A DNA stretch of 64,000 nt, taken from the NCBI GenBank assembly GCA_023266355.1, contig JAHFQM010000001.1, positions 124,001 through 188,000 of the forward strand, written 5' to 3'. The notes under the pieces were generated by a model. That model saw nothing but the letters and a program-made list of their open reading frames with translations. It made no database searches and was not told the origin of the DNA. This document shows positions 26,254 through 36,221 of this stretch, in pieces. Numbering within the stretch: position 1 is the stretch's first letter; every line of letters begins with the position of its first letter. Source of the stretch: Aquabacterium sp. (GTDB lineage Bacteria; Pseudomonadota; Gammaproteobacteria; Burkholderiales; Burkholderiaceae_C). The translations under genes were made by a program, and so were the position numbers.

Positions 26254-27186
26254 TCACAGCGCCTTGACCAGTTCCGGCACGGCCGTGAACAGATCGGCTT
26301 CCAGACCGAAGTCGGCCACCTGGAAGATCGGGGCTTCCGGATCCTTGTTGATGGCCACGATGACCTTGGAGTCCTTCATGCCGGCCAAGTGCTGGATCGC
26401 GCCGGAGATGCCCACGGCCACGTACAGCTGAGGCGCCACGATCTTGCCGGTCTGGCCCACTTGCCAGTCGTTCGGCGCGTAGCCTGCGTCCACCGCAGCG
26501 CGCGAGGCGCCGAGCGCGGCGCCCAGCTTGTCGGCCAGCGGGGGCAGCACTTCGTTGAACTTCTCGGCAGAACCCAGGGCACGGCCACCCGACACCACGA
26601 TCTTGGCGCCAGCCAGCTCAGGACGCTCGGACTTGGTCACTTCGCGGCCCACGAAGGCCGACTTGCCCGAGTCCGCGACAGCGGCCAGCGATTCCACAGC
26701 GGCAGAACCACCGGTGGCTGCTGCGCCGTCGAAGGCGGTGCCACGCACGGTCAGCACCTTGGTGGCGTCGGCCGATTGCACGGTGGCGATGGCGTTGCCA
26801 GCGTAGATGGGGCGCTCGAAGGTGTCGGGCGAGACCACCTTGGTGATTTCCGACACCTGGGCGACGTCCAGCTTGGCGGCGACGCGGGGGGCCACATTCT
26901 TGCCCGAAGCGGTCGCGGGGAACAGGATGTGGCTGTAGCTGGAGGCCACGGCCAGGACCTGGGCGGCCACGTTTTCAGCGAGGGAGTCGGCAAAAGCGGC
27001 CGAGTCAGCGTGCAGCACCTTGGCCACGCCAGCGATTTGCGCGGCAGCAGCGGCAGCGGCACCAGCGTTGGCACCGGCCACCAGCACGTGCACATCGCCA
27101 CCGATGGCTTTGGCGGCCGTGACGACGTTCAGGGTCGCGCCCTTGATGCTGTGGTTGTCGTGTTCAGCAATGACGAGAACGGTCAT
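26254..27186 (-). CDS. etfA: Electron transfer flavoprotein subunit alpha
   Basis: FAD-binding subunit of ETF, which collects electrons from acyl-CoA and other dehydrogenases and hands them to ETF-quinone oxidoreductase. 310 residues. The C-terminal FAD signature is visible as [16 protein letters not shown] and the [10 protein letters not shown] ending. The N-terminal half is the ETF domain. Start ATG 27186 lies 11 bp after etfB. No acyl-CoA dehydrogenase follows in this window. Confidence 0.96.
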   Translation of the reverse strand: MTVLVIAEHDNHSIKGATLNVVTAAKAIGGDVHVLVAGANAGAAAAAAAQIAGVAKVLHADSAAFADSLAENVAAQVLAVASSYSHILFPATASGKNVAPRVAAKLDVAQVSEITKVVSPDTFERPIYAGNAIATVQSADATKVLTVRGTAFDGAAATGGSAAVESLAAVADSGKSAFVGREVTKSERPELAGAKIVVSGGRALGSAEKFNEVLPPLADKLGAALGASRAAVDAGYAPNDWQVGQTGKIVAPQLYVAVGISGAIQHLAGMKDSKVIVAINKDPEAPIFQVADFGLEADLFTAVPELVKAL

Positions 27187-27197
27187 GGGTTATCTCC

Positions 27198-27947
27198 TCA
27201 GATCACTTTGGCGACGTTCTTGAGCTTGTCCACCAGGGTGGCCACGTCGGCCACCTTGATGCCAGCCGAGCGCTTGGCAGGCTCGGCGACGCTCAGCGTC
27301 TTGATGCGCGGGGCCACGTCCACACCCAGGTCGGCCGGCTTGACCGTGTCCAGGGGCTTCTTCTTGGCCTTCATGATGTTGGGCAGCGTGACGTAGCGCG
27401 GCTCGTTGAGGCGCAGGTCGGTCGTGATCACGGCCGGCAGGCTCAGCGAGACGGTCTCCAGACCGCCGTCGACTTCACGCGTGACCTTGACCTTGCCGTC
27501 AGCAACTTCCACCTTGGAGGCGAAGGTGCCCTGGGGCAGGTCGGCCAGCGCAGCCAGCATCTGGCCTGTCTGGTTGCTGTCGTCGTCGATGGCTTGCTTG
27601 CCCAGGATGATCAGCTGGGGCTGTTCCTTGTCGATCAGCGCCTTGAGCACCTTGGCCACGGCCAGGGGCTGGATGTCGGCGTCGGTCTCGACCAGGATGC
27701 CGCGGTCGGCACCGATGGCCATGGCCGTGCGCAGGGTTTCCTGGCACTGGGCCGGGCCGATGGAGACGGCGATGATCTCGGTGACAACGCCCTTTTCCTT
27801 CAGACGGGTGGCCTCCTCGACGGCGATTTCGTCGAAGGGGTTCATGGACATCTTGACGTTGGCGATGTCGACACCAGAGCCGTCGGACTTCACGCGAACT
27901 TTCACGTTGTAGTCCACAACCCGCTTGACCGGGATGATTGCTTTCAT
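27198..27947 (-). CDS. etfB: Electron transfer flavoprotein subunit beta
   Basis: AMP-binding subunit of ETF, 249 residues, the usual size. The signature block [23 protein letters not shown] and the [20 protein letters not shown] segment are typical. First gene of an etfBA unit. The 200-bp region before it carries the amtB terminator on the opposite end but no certain promoter that I can point to. Confidence 0.96.
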   Translation of the reverse strand: MKAIIPVKRVVDYNVKVRVKSDGSGVDIANVKMSMNPFDEIAVEEATRLKEKGVVTEIIAVSIGPAQCQETLRTAMAIGADRGILVETDADIQPLAVAKVLKALIDKEQPQLIILGKQAIDDDSNQTGQMLAALADLPQGTFASKVEVADGKVKVTREVDGGLETVSLSLPAVITTDLRLNEPRYVTLPNIMKAKKKPLDTVKPADLGVDVAPRIKTLSVAEPAKRSAGIKVADVATLVDKLKNVAKVI

Positions 27948-28084
27948 GGGTGTGCCTGCAGAAGTTGAACAAGTGGTTGCCGACGATTGTCTGGCGCAGG
28001 CTTCATGGTGGCCATAACTTCAGCGCTTTTGATGCTCTGCTTTCGACGCGCCGCAGATGCACCCGCGGCTGCGGAGGCCGCATG

Positions 28085-28116
28085 CAAAAGGCACGGCCTC
28101 TTGCGGGGCCGTGCCT
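28085..28116 (-). terminator. Intrinsic terminator after amtB
   Basis: Read on the minus strand, AGGCACGGCC (28116-28107) pairs perfectly with GGCCGTGCCT (28098-28089) around an 8-base loop, followed by a short T-run. It lies about 40 bp after the amtB stop, the usual place for a rho-independent terminator. Confidence 0.7.
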
Positions 28117-28152
28117 GGGGGCTGACAGGCTGCGCCGGTCAGCGACGGTGCA

Positions 28153-29667
28153 TCACGGGTGGTAAGCCTGCTCGCCGTGGGTGGTGAGGTCCAGGCCTTC
28201 GCGTTCGTCTTCTTCGCTGACGCGCAGGCCCAGGGTCACATCGGCGATCTTGAAGGCGATGTAGGACACCACGCCCGACCACACCACCGACACGCCCACG
28301 CCCCAGAGTTGGCTGATCAGTTGCGCGCCCATGTTGTACTCGCCCACGGCATTGGCCACGTAGTCGTACACGCCGGTGCCGCCCAGGCTGGGCGCGGCGA
28401 AGACGCCGGTCAGCAAGGCGCCGAGGATGCCGCCCACGCCGTGCACGCCGAACACGTCCAGGCTGTCGTCCACGCCCAGCAGGCGCTTGAGGCCGTTGAC
28501 GCCCCAGTAGCACACCCCACCGGCGAGCAAGCCGATGACCAGGCCGCCCATGGGGCCGACGAAGCCACAAGCCGGCGTGATGGCCACCAGGCCGGCGATG
28601 GCGCCGGAGGCCGCACCCAGCATGGACGGCTTGCCCTTGAAGAGCCACTCCACCAGGGTCCAGGACACCGTGGCCGCGCAGGTGGCCAGGAAGGTGTTGA
28701 TGAAGGCCAGGCCGGCGGTGCTGGAGGCTTCCAGGTTGGAGCCCACGTTGAAGCCGAACCAGCCCACCCACAGCAGCGACGCGCCGATCATGGTCATGGT
28801 CAGGCTGTGCGGGGCCATGTGCTCGCGGCCGAAGCCCACGCGCTTGCCGATGAGGAAGGCGCCCACCAAGCCAGCCATGGCCGCGTTGATGTGCACCACG
28901 GTGCCGCCCGCGAAGTCGATGGCGCCCTTCTGGAACAGGAAGCCCGCGGTGGCGGTGGCTGCGTCACCTGCCGCGGCGCTGGTGTAGGCGTCGGGGCCAG
29001 CCCAGTACCAGACCATGTGGGCCAGGGGCAGGTAGCTGAAGGTGAACCACAGCACCATGAACAGCAGGATGGCCGAGAACTTCACGCGCTCGGCCACCGC
29101 CCCGATGATCAGCGCCGGGGTGATGGCCGCGAACGTCATCTGGAAGGCGATGTACAGGTACTCGGGGATGGCCACGCCCTTGCTGAAGGTGGCGGCCACG
29201 CTGTCGGCCGTCACGCCCTTGAGGAAGAGCTTGTCGAAGCCACCGAAGAAGGCATTGCCTTCGCTGAAGGCCAGGCTGTAGCCGTAGATGCACCACAGCA
29301 CGCCCAGCAGCGAGAAGGTCACCATGACCTGCATCATCACCGACAGCATGTTCTTGGCGCGCACCATGCCGCCGTAGAACAGCGGCAGGCCGGGCACGGC
29401 CATCATGATGACGAGCAGCGTGGCCACGATCATCCAGGCCGAGTCGCCCTTGTTGACCACGGGGGCCGCGGTGGTTGGCGCGGCATCGGAAGCGGCCGTG
29501 GACGCCGCCACGGTGGCGGGTGGTGCGGGCGTGGCGGGCGCGGCAGGTGCCACGTTGACCGCAGCCGTGGCCGTTGTCGCGGTGGGTGCGGAGGCGGGGG
29601 CGTCGTCGGCCTGGGCCGAAGACAAGAGGGCGCCGCTCAAGGCCAGCGCCAGAAGGCAATGTTTCAT
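28153..29667 (-). CDS. amtB: Ammonium transporter
   Basis: Ammonium channel of the AmtB family, inner membrane, 504 residues. A cleaved signal peptide (MKHCLLALALSGALLSSAQA) is followed by a long Ala/Thr/Pro linker and then eleven predicted helices. Conserved blocks include the FYGGMVRAKN start, the AERVKFSAILLF segment and the DVFGVHGVGGILGALLTG histidine region. ATG 29667 has AGGAG 8 bp upstream, whereas an earlier in-frame TTG does not. The gene follows glnK by 28 bp, and GlnK is expected to block the channel when nitrogen is ample. Confidence 0.96.
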   Translation of the reverse strand: MKHCLLALALSGALLSSAQADDAPASAPTATTATAAVNVAPAAPATPAPPATVAASTAASDAAPTTAAPVVNKGDSAWMIVATLLVIMMAVPGLPLFYGGMVRAKNMLSVMMQVMVTFSLLGVLWCIYGYSLAFSEGNAFFGGFDKLFLKGVTADSVAATFSKGVAIPEYLYIAFQMTFAAITPALIIGAVAERVKFSAILLFMVLWFTFSYLPLAHMVWYWAGPDAYTSAAAGDAATATAGFLFQKGAIDFAGGTVVHINAAMAGLVGAFLIGKRVGFGREHMAPHSLTMTMIGASLLWVGWFGFNVGSNLEASSTAGLAFINTFLATCAATVSWTLVEWLFKGKPSMLGAASGAIAGLVAITPACGFVGPMGGLVIGLLAGGVCYWGVNGLKRLLGVDDSLDVFGVHGVGGILGALLTGVFAAPSLGGTGVYDYVANAVGEYNMGAQLISQLWGVGVSVVWSGVVSYIAFKIADVTLGLRVSEEDEREGLDLTTHGEQAYHP

Positions 29668-29695
29668 CGTCAAACTCCTGTGGGGTGGCGGGCTG

Positions 29696-30073
<378 letters not shown>

Positions 30074-30087
30074 TCACCTGGAGCCAA

Positions 30088-30102
30088 GCAACCGACATGC
30101 CA
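30088..30102 (-). promoter_or_regulatory. Sigma-54 promoter of glnK-amtB
   Basis: On the minus strand the site reads TGGCATGTCGGTTGC. It has the -24 GG and -12 GC dinucleotides with the required 10 bp between them and matches the TGGCAC-N5-TTGC consensus at all but one base. It lies about 54 bp upstream of the glnK ATG. No good NtrC enhancer site is clear in the remaining bases to 30177. Confidence 0.8.
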
Positions 30103-30177
30103 AAGTTTCACGAAGGTTGAAAATTGTGCATGAAGGGAAACTTGGCGTGGCGAGGGCCAGGTCGCTTCAACCCGGGC

Positions 30178-31002
30178 TCAGGGGCGTGGCAAGGCCTTGA
30201 GCTGCTGCAAGCCGGCTTCGAGCATGCGCTGGAGCAAGGGCTGCAGGGACTGGGCTTTGGCGGCCTCGTAGCCGAAGGGCGAGGTCTCCTGCATGTAGAG
30301 CCGCTGGCTCATTTCCAGCTGGATGGCGTGCACACCTGCGCTGGGCGCACCATGGTGGCGCGTGATGTAACCCCCTTTGAAGCGCCCGTTGACGACATGG
30401 GTGCACGGCGCCGTGCGGGCCACGTCCACGACGGCCTGGATGACGGAAGCATCGCAGCTGCGGCCATCGGCGGTGCCGAAGTTGAGGTCGGGCAGGCGGC
30501 CTTCGAACAAGCGGGGCAGCTCGCTGGCGATGGAGTGCGCGTCCCACAGCATCACCGCACCGTGCTGGGCTTTGGCGCGCGCGAGTTCGTCGCGCAGTTG
30601 CTGGTGGTAGGGCTGCCAGTAAAGCGCCAGGCGCCGCGCCTGCTCGGTGTCATCGGGGGCGTGGCCGGGGCGGTAGAGCGGCTCGCCGCGGAAGGTGTCG
30701 GTGGGGCACAGGCCGGTGGTGGTCTGGCCCGGGTAGAGGCTTTCGCCGGTGGGCGGGCGGTTGAGGTCGATCACGTAGCGCGACACCTTGGCCTGGATGA
30801 CCGAGGCCCCCATGGCGTGGGCAAAGCCGTAGAGCTGGTCGAGGTGCCAGTCGGTGTCTTGCTTGATGGCGGCGATGTCGGCCATGCCCTCTTGCAGTTC
30901 GTCGGGGATGTCCGTGCCCAGGTGCGGGATGGAGATCAACAGCGGCAGCGTGCCTTGGGTGAAGGTGAACGTGTGGGTGTCGGGGGCGGTGGGGTGGCTC
31001 AC
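30178..31002 (-). CDS. hutG: N-formylglutamate deformylase-like amidohydrolase
   Basis: Zinc amidohydrolase of the HutG/N-formylglutamate family, cytoplasmic, 274 residues from GTG 31002, which has a GAGGAA site. The metal and substrate motifs include LISIPHLGTDIP with the first His, TDWHLDQLY, RYVIDLNRPP, and HVVNGRFKGGYITRHHG. The usual partners hutH, hutU and hutI are absent here. Start and LysR stop overlap as GTGA, so the two are likely coupled. It may act on N-formylglutamate, or on another N-formyl compound such as one from the adjacent catabolic region. That is inference. Confidence 0.85.
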   Translation of the reverse strand: MSHPTAPDTHTFTFTQGTLPLLISIPHLGTDIPDELQEGMADIAAIKQDTDWHLDQLYGFAHAMGASVIQAKVSRYVIDLNRPPTGESLYPGQTTTGLCPTDTFRGEPLYRPGHAPDDTEQARRLALYWQPYHQQLRDELARAKAQHGAVMLWDAHSIASELPRLFEGRLPDLNFGTADGRSCDASVIQAVVDVARTAPCTHVVNGRFKGGYITRHHGAPSAGVHAIQLEMSQRLYMQETSPFGYEAAKAQSLQPLLQRMLEAGLQQLKALPRP

Positions 31003-32018
31003 GTGAATTCCTCGTCGGGGCAGGACAGGGCGCTGGCGGGCAGCGCGGGAAGGCATTGGCGGATGGCGGGTGCGGTGTCGTGGCGGATGACCTCGCGGGT
31101 GACGCGCACGACCTCTTCGTCCAGGCCGGCCCACTCGCCTTCGCGGGACAGCAGGAAGAAGTGGCGCTGGCCCAGGCGCGCGGGCGGCAGGGGCACCACG
31201 CTGACGGCGTCCAGGTACTGGCGGGACTGCCACAGGCACAGCGGCGTGGTCACGGCCCAGCCCAGGCCGGAGGCCACCAGGCTGAGCAGGGGGTCGGTGG
31301 CGTCGAACTCGTAGCAGCGCGGCGATGTCACGCCCACGTGCCGCAGGAAACGCTCGATCTGCTGGCCGATCACCGAGCGCTGGCTGTAGCGGATCAGGGG
31401 CAGCGTGCCGGCCGCGCTGCTCAAGGCCTTCAGCGAGGTCAGGGGCGGGATGGCGTGGTCCTTGGGGTAGACGGCCACCCAGGATTCGGAGAACAGCAGG
31501 CGCTGCGTGATGCGGGTGTCCTGCATGCCGGCGTCGGTGCAGATGACCATGTCGAGCTCGCGCCCGTGCATCTGCTCGGCCAGGGCGGGGGTCAGGCCCG
31601 ACCACATCTGGATCTGGCGGGCCTTGCCGGCCATGGCACGGATCAGCCGCGGGCCCACCGTGGCGGCGAAGGAGTCCACGCAGCCCAGGCGGATCTGGGC
31701 GAGTTCCTGGCGGGCCGAGGCGCGCACGTGGTCCATCGCGGCGCGCGCTTGCGACAGCAGCTGGGCCGACACCTCGTGCAGCATGCGGCCGGCCAGGGTG
31801 GGGCGGGCCGGCCGCACGTCGCGGTCCATCAGCTGCAGCCCGAGCTCTTCTTCCAGCGACTTGATGGACTGGCTGACGGCGCTCTGGCTGAGGCCCAGGC
31901 GCTCGGCCGCCAGCACCATGGAGTGGGCGTCGCAGACGGCCACGAAGGTTTCCAGGGCGCGGAGGTCGGGCACGCCCGAGGTGCGGCGCGAGACGGCGGG
32001 CGAGGTGCTATCAGCCAT
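30999..32018 (-). CDS. LysR-type transcriptional regulator
   Basis: 339 residues, slightly longer than usual. The helix-turn-helix is at about residues 17-76 (LRALETFVAVCDAHSMVLAAERLGLSQSAVSQ region) and the effector domain follows. Start ATG 32018 is preferred to an upstream in-frame ATG. It overlaps the downstream hutG start by GTGA and is divergent from the FAD oxidoreductase gene, with about 150 bp between. LysR proteins usually control the divergent gene, so it may regulate the FAD oxidoreductase-hutD pair and itself. Confidence 0.93.
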   Translation of the reverse strand: MADSTSPAVSRRTSGVPDLRALETFVAVCDAHSMVLAAERLGLSQSAVSQSIKSLEEELGLQLMDRDVRPARPTLAGRMLHEVSAQLLSQARAAMDHVRASARQELAQIRLGCVDSFAATVGPRLIRAMAGKARQIQMWSGLTPALAEQMHGRELDMVICTDAGMQDTRITQRLLFSESWVAVYPKDHAIPPLTSLKALSSAAGTLPLIRYSQRSVIGQQIERFLRHVGVTSPRCYEFDATDPLLSLVASGLGWAVTTPLCLWQSRQYLDAVSVVPLPPARLGQRHFFLLSREGEWAGLDEEVVRVTREVIRHDTAPAIRQCLPALPASALSCPDEEFT

Positions 32019-32168
32019 GGAGCAGATCCTGCAGGGTTTCCTGAAGCGGCGCTTCAAGTTCAGTGATGGTGCATTTCAGATTCGATGTTGCTTCATCTAT
32101 CAAAAGCCGTGCCAGCCAGGCCTACGCTGACTTTCATCGCAAACCCACAGACCCAAGAAAGGCTGACG

Positions 32169-33356
32169 ATGGAAAACTTTGATGCCATCGTGATCGGGGC
32201 CGGAGTCATCGGCACCTCGGTCGCTTACCACCTGGCCCGCCTGGGCGCCAAGAAGGTGCTCGTGCTGGAGCGCTCGCAGATCGGCTCGGGCACGAGCACG
32301 CAGTCGTCGGGCATCCTGCGCACGCATTACTCGGTGATCGAGAACGTCGAGCTGGCGCGCCGCTCCTGGTCGGTGTTCACGAACTTCGCCGAGTACCTGC
32401 AGGACGAGGACGCCGCCAGCGGCCTGGTCAAGTGCGGCTACCTGATCTGCGCACCCGACGGCCCCAAGCTGTCGCCGCTGCAGGCCGCCCTGGAAGGCCA
32501 GCGCGCCAAGGGCATCGAGGTGCAGTTCCTGGGCCGTGACGAGGCCCGCTCGCTGCTGCCCATCGCCCACTTCGATGATGCCGCCCTGATCGGCTACGAG
32601 CCCGAAGCCGGTTTCGCCGACGCCTACCTGGTGGCCACCAGCTTTGCCCGTGCGGCCCGCCGCCTGGGCGTCAAGATCATGGAGGGCGTCAACGTCGAGC
32701 GCCTGCTGGTGGACAACGGCAAGGTCTGTGGCGTGGAGACCAGCCAAGGCACCTTCCGCAGCGACACCGTCGTCAGCACCCAGAACATCTGGGCCACCGA
32801 CATCGAGCGCTGGACCGGCATCCCCACGCCCGTGGTGGCAGAGCGCCACGCCGTGCTGGCCCTGGAGTGCACGGACGCCCCCTACACCTTCAAGATGCCC
32901 GTGTTCAAGGACCTGGGCTCGCCGGGCATGCTGTACTGCCGCAGCTATGGCGGCAACCAGATGCTGGTCAGCGAGGGCATCGTGGGCGAGACCCTGCCTG
33001 CGCCGGACAACGAGCAAGGCGACATCTCGATGGACTACGTCGTGGACATCGGCGCGCAAGTGGCCGAGCGCTTCCAGGCCTACGAAACCGCGGGCCTGGC
33101 CTCGTCCTGGACCGGCGTGTACGACGTGACGCCGGACTGGAACCCGGTGCTGGGCCGCGTCCCGGGCATCGAGGGCCTGGTCGTGGGCTATGGCTTCTCG
33201 GGCCATGGCTTCAAGCTGTCGCCTGGCGTGGGCCTGGTGCTGGCCCAGGAGGCGCTGCGCCTGCCCACCGACGTGCCGCTGTCGCCCTACGCGCTGGAGC
33301 GCTTCAGCTCGGGTCAGCTGCTGACGGGCAAGTACGGCCTGGGCGCCGTGTCCTGA
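32169..33356 (+). CDS. FAD-dependent oxidoreductase (DadA / sarcosine oxidase beta-like)
   Basis: Amine or amino-acid oxidising flavoenzyme of the DAO family, 395 residues. The N-terminal FAD motif is VIGAGVIGTSVAYHLA with the ERSQIGSGTSTQSSG segment that follows. The C-terminal GFSGHGFKLSPGVG block binds FAD and is typical of sarcosine oxidase and related enzymes. The family oxidises N-methyl or secondary amines to imines. It is the only such enzyme near the gmaS-mgsABC operon, so it might oxidise N-methylglutamate. A full MgdABCD set is missing. Twenty bp separate it from the HutD-like gene. Confidence 0.85.
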   Translation: MENFDAIVIGAGVIGTSVAYHLARLGAKKVLVLERSQIGSGTSTQSSGILRTHYSVIENVELARRSWSVFTNFAEYLQDEDAASGLVKCGYLICAPDGPKLSPLQAALEGQRAKGIEVQFLGRDEARSLLPIAHFDDAALIGYEPEAGFADAYLVATSFARAARRLGVKIMEGVNVERLLVDNGKVCGVETSQGTFRSDTVVSTQNIWATDIERWTGIPTPVVAERHAVLALECTDAPYTFKMPVFKDLGSPGMLYCRSYGGNQMLVSEGIVGETLPAPDNEQGDISMDYVVDIGAQVAERFQAYETAGLASSWTGVYDVTPDWNPVLGRVPGIEGLVVGYGFSGHGFKLSPGVGLVLAQEALRLPTDVPLSPYALERFSSGQLLTGKYGLGAVS

Positions 33357-33376
33357 GCCGCGCAGCGGTGGCGCCG

Positions 33377-33973
33377 ATGCAGCGTTTTGCGCTGTCCACT
33401 TTGCCCCGCGAGCGCTGGCGCAATGGCGCGGGCTGGACCCGTGCGGTCGCGCAGCAGTGCGATGCCGAGGGCGGTGCGCTGCTGTGGCGCGTGAGCCTGG
33501 CCGAGATCGGCCAGGCCGCGCCGTTTTCGCGCTTCGAGGGCCTGGACCGCACGACCGTGCTGGTCCAGGGCGGGCCGGTGCGGTTGCGCAGCGATGCGCG
33601 CTGCTGGGACCTGCGGCTGCCGGGCGACGTGGCCTCTTACCCGGGCGAGCTGGCCCTGGCCAATGGCGAGCCCGGCACCCAGGCCTTGTTCTGGAACGTG
33701 ATGACCCGACGCGGGCGGGTGTCTGCGACGGTGCAGGTGCTGCCTTTGCCTGCCCATGGCCCCTGGCGCTTGCCCACCCACGGCCACAACCTGGTGTGGG
33801 TGATCCGCGGTGCCTGTGCCCTGACGTACATGGACCAGGATCTGGGCCCTGCGAGGCCTGCCCCCGAGCACTTCGGGGCCGATGAAGGCTTCTGCCTGGC
33901 CGATGCCAGCGCTGGCATCGGCCTGCATCCGCTCACGCCGGATGCGTTGCTGCTGCACACCCACCTGGTGTGA
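33377..33973 (+). CDS. hutD: HutD/Ves family cupin protein
   Basis: Small cupin-fold protein of the HutD/Ves family, 198 residues from ATG 33377. The family marker WRNGAGWTRAVA lies at the start, and LLWRVSLAEI and FSRFEGLDRTTVLVQGG follow. HutD is thought to guard against formimino-glutamate build-up in histidine use, but its biochemistry is not settled. Here it is not in a hut operon but follows the FAD oxidoreductase gene. Convergent with the XRE regulator gene, 19 bp apart. Confidence 0.8.
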   Translation: MQRFALSTLPRERWRNGAGWTRAVAQQCDAEGGALLWRVSLAEIGQAAPFSRFEGLDRTTVLVQGGPVRLRSDARCWDLRLPGDVASYPGELALANGEPGTQALFWNVMTRRGRVSATVQVLPLPAHGPWRLPTHGHNLVWVIRGACALTYMDQDLGPARPAPEHFGADEGFCLADASAGIGLHPLTPDALLLHTHLV

Positions 33974-33992
33974 GCGCCCGCCTGGTCCGGCC

Positions 33993-34613
33993 TCACTCTG
34001 CCGGTCGCGGATAGATGATCACCGACAAGAACTTGATGGGGCACTGGATGAGGCGCTCGGGCCCGTGCGGCACCTCGCCCTGGAAGGTCAAGGCATCGCC
34101 AGGGGCCAGCACGTAGGTCTCCTGCCCGCAGCGGTACTCGATGCGCCCCTCCAGCATGTAGATGAACTCGGTGCCCGGGTGTTCGAAGCTCGGGTAGCGC
34201 TCGGTGTCGTCGTCGATGGTGATGAGGAAGGGCTCGAACAGCTTGACCGGGCCCTGGTCGTAGGCCAGCAGGTGGTAGGTGTGCCCGCTTTTGGTGCCGC
34301 GACGCACCACTTCCATGCCTGCACCCTTCTGGATGTGCTGCGCCGAACTGGACGTGGCGTCGTACTTGCTGAACAGCATCGACATCGACACCCCGAGTGT
34401 GCGGGCGATGCGGGCCAGCGTGTCCATGCCCGCCGTGGTCTGCCCGTTCTCGATCTTGGACAGCATGCCCCGGCTGATGCCGGCCTGTTCTGCCACTTGC
34501 GCGATCGTCAAACCATGCTTTTGCCTCAGCTCGCGCGTGGCAGCGCCCACCGCTTCTTCCAGCGAGGGCAGGTTGCTGCCCTGATCTTGTTCCAAGCCCA
34601 ACTCCTCGAACAC
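33993..34613 (-). CDS. XRE-cupin transcriptional regulator
   Basis: 206 residues from GTG 34613. An alternative TTG at 34595, preceded by GAGGAG at 6 bp, would give 200 residues. Residues about 25-85 form an XRE helix-turn-helix (LTIAQVAEQAGISRGMLSKIENGQTT), and residues about 120-200 a cupin domain with FEHPGTEFIYMLEGRIEY and the LAPGDALTFQGEVPHG motif. Such regulators bind small amines, amino acids or polyamines. It is divergent from gmaS, and a large inverted repeat lies between. It is probably the local switch of gmaS-mgsABC. Confidence 0.9.
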   Translation of the reverse strand: MFEELGLEQDQGSNLPSLEEAVGAATRELRQKHGLTIAQVAEQAGISRGMLSKIENGQTTAGMDTLARIARTLGVSMSMLFSKYDATSSSAQHIQKGAGMEVVRRGTKSGHTYHLLAYDQGPVKLFEPFLITIDDDTERYPSFEHPGTEFIYMLEGRIEYRCGQETYVLAPGDALTFQGEVPHGPERLIQCPIKFLSVIIYPRPAE

Positions 34614-34661
34614 GTGACGTGAGCGGTCAGTGTATGTGCAGCACCTGTGGTTCACCAAAAT

Positions 34662-34704
34662 GGTGTTTCCTGTCAGGCACACTAGTTGCATGACAGTAAA
34701 CACC
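34662..34704. promoter_or_regulatory. Inverted-repeat operator between the XRE regulator and gmaS
   Basis: GGTGTTTCCTGTCA at 34662-34675 and TGACAGTAAACACC at 34691-34704 are inverted copies with one mismatch in 14. The half-site starts are 29 bp apart, about three helix turns. It lies 81 bp upstream of the gmaS TTG start and 49 bp upstream of the regulator start. This is the place expected for the operator of an XRE-cupin dimer or tetramer. Confidence 0.7.
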
Positions 34705-34784
34705 GCGATGCGCTGCAACCCATCGAAGCAGCGCGCCTCAGGCCGGTCGCCTTGACCCGGCCTCAACCTCGAAGGAGCACTGTC

Positions 34785-36179
34785 TTGAACGCCCCCATGC
34801 CCATCCCCCTTGACGCACCTCCAGGTGACCTCGTGCCCGCCACACGCTTTGAAACGGTGCAGCAAGCCCAGCAGTACCTGCGCGCCCAGGGCGTGGCCTA
34901 TGTGCTGGCCCAGTTCGTGGACATCCACGGCGTGGCCAAAGCCAAGTCCGTGCCTGTGTCTCACCTGGACACGGTGCTGAGCGACGGCGCAGGCTTTGCC
35001 GGCTTCGCCATCTGTGGCGTGGGCATCGCGCCGCACGGCCCGGACTTCATGGCCAAAGGCGACCTGAGCACCGTGTCCCTGGTGCCCTGGCAGCCGGGCC
35101 TGGCCCGCATCGTGTGTGAGGGCCATGTCGAGGGCGAGCCCTGGACGTACGACAGCCGCGTGGTCCTGAAGAAGCAGGTGGCTCGCCTGGCCGAGCGTGG
35201 CCTGACCATGTTCACCGGCCTGGAGCCCGAGTTCTCGCTGCTGCGCCGCACCGAAGGCGGTGGCATCGAGCCGTGTGACGCCACCGACACGCTGCAGAAG
35301 CCTTGCTACGACTACAAGGGCCTGTCGCGCACCCGTGCCTACCTGGAGAAGCTCTCCAACGTGATGCGCGCCACAGGCATCGACGTCTACCAGATCGACC
35401 ACGAGGACGCCAACGGCCAGTTCGAGCTGAACTACACCTACACCGACTGCCTCACCTCCTGCGACCACTTCATCTTCTTCAAGATGGCGGCCAGCGAGAT
35501 CGCCAACGAGATGGGCCTGGTGTGCTCTTTCATGCCCAAGCCCTTTGCCAACCGACCGGGCAACGGCATGCACATGCACCTGTCGCTGGGCGATGGCAAG
35601 CGCAACCTGTTTTGCGACAAGGCCGACGCCAACGGGCTGGAGCTGTCGCCCATGGCTTACCACTTCCTCGCCGGCCTGTTGGCGCATGCGCCTGCACTGA
35701 CGGCCCTGTGCGCGCCGACCATCAACTCCTACAAGCGCCTGGTGGTGGGCCGCTCGCTGACGGGTGCCACCTGGGCACCGGCCTACATCTCCTACGGCGA
35801 CAACAACCGCTCGACCATGGTGCGCGTGCCCAAGGGCCGCCTGGAGCTGCGCCTGCCCGATGGCGCCTGCAACCCCTACCTGGCCACGGCCGCCGTGATC
35901 GCCGCCGGCCTCGACGGCATCGACCGCAAGCTGGAGCCGGGCGCGCCGCGCAACGTCAACCTCTACGAGTGGAGCGAAGCCCAGTTGCAGGAAGCCGGCA
36001 TCGGCCTGCTGCCGCAGAACCTGAGCGCCGCGCTGGACGCACTGGAAGGTGACGAGCTGATCAAGGGCGCCCTGGGCCCCGTGGCCGACGAGTTCATCAA
36101 GCTCAAGCGCATGGAATGGCTGGAGTACATGCGGCACGTCTCCGACTGGGAGATCAAGCAGTACCTGGAATTTTTCTGA
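34785..36179 (+). CDS. glnT: Type III glutamine synthetase / gamma-glutamylmethylamide synthetase
   Basis: Forms gamma-glutamyl amides from glutamate, ATP and ammonia or methylamine. 464 residues. TTG 34785 is the start because GAAGGAG lies 7 bp before it. An ATG at 34797 has no site. Glutamine synthetase blocks are [31 protein letters not shown] and the [16 protein letters not shown] segment. In methylotrophs the same gene (gmaS) starts the N-methylglutamate route. The next three genes are the mgsABC-type synthase, which supports that role. Plain glutamine synthesis remains possible. Confidence 0.88.
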   Translation: MNAPMPIPLDAPPGDLVPATRFETVQQAQQYLRAQGVAYVLAQFVDIHGVAKAKSVPVSHLDTVLSDGAGFAGFAICGVGIAPHGPDFMAKGDLSTVSLVPWQPGLARIVCEGHVEGEPWTYDSRVVLKKQVARLAERGLTMFTGLEPEFSLLRRTEGGGIEPCDATDTLQKPCYDYKGLSRTRAYLEKLSNVMRATGIDVYQIDHEDANGQFELNYTYTDCLTSCDHFIFFKMAASEIANEMGLVCSFMPKPFANRPGNGMHMHLSLGDGKRNLFCDKADANGLELSPMAYHFLAGLLAHAPALTALCAPTINSYKRLVVGRSLTGATWAPAYISYGDNNRSTMVRVPKGRLELRLPDGACNPYLATAAVIAAGLDGIDRKLEPGAPRNVNLYEWSEAQLQEAGIGLLPQNLSAALDALEGDELIKGALGPVADEFIKLKRMEWLEYMRHVSDWEIKQYLEFF

Positions 36180-36221
36180 ACCGACCGACCAACCGATTGA
36201 CCAAGAAGGACGACTCACATC

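Noticed and set aside
30178..33973. A histidine utilisation (hut) operon
   Set aside because: Only hutG- and hutD-like genes are present. hutH, hutU, hutI and hutC are missing from the window.
34614..36218. Long minus-strand extension of the XRE regulator frame over glnT
   Set aside because: It is opposite glnT and has antisense composition. The helix-turn-helix begins only after the GTG at 34613.
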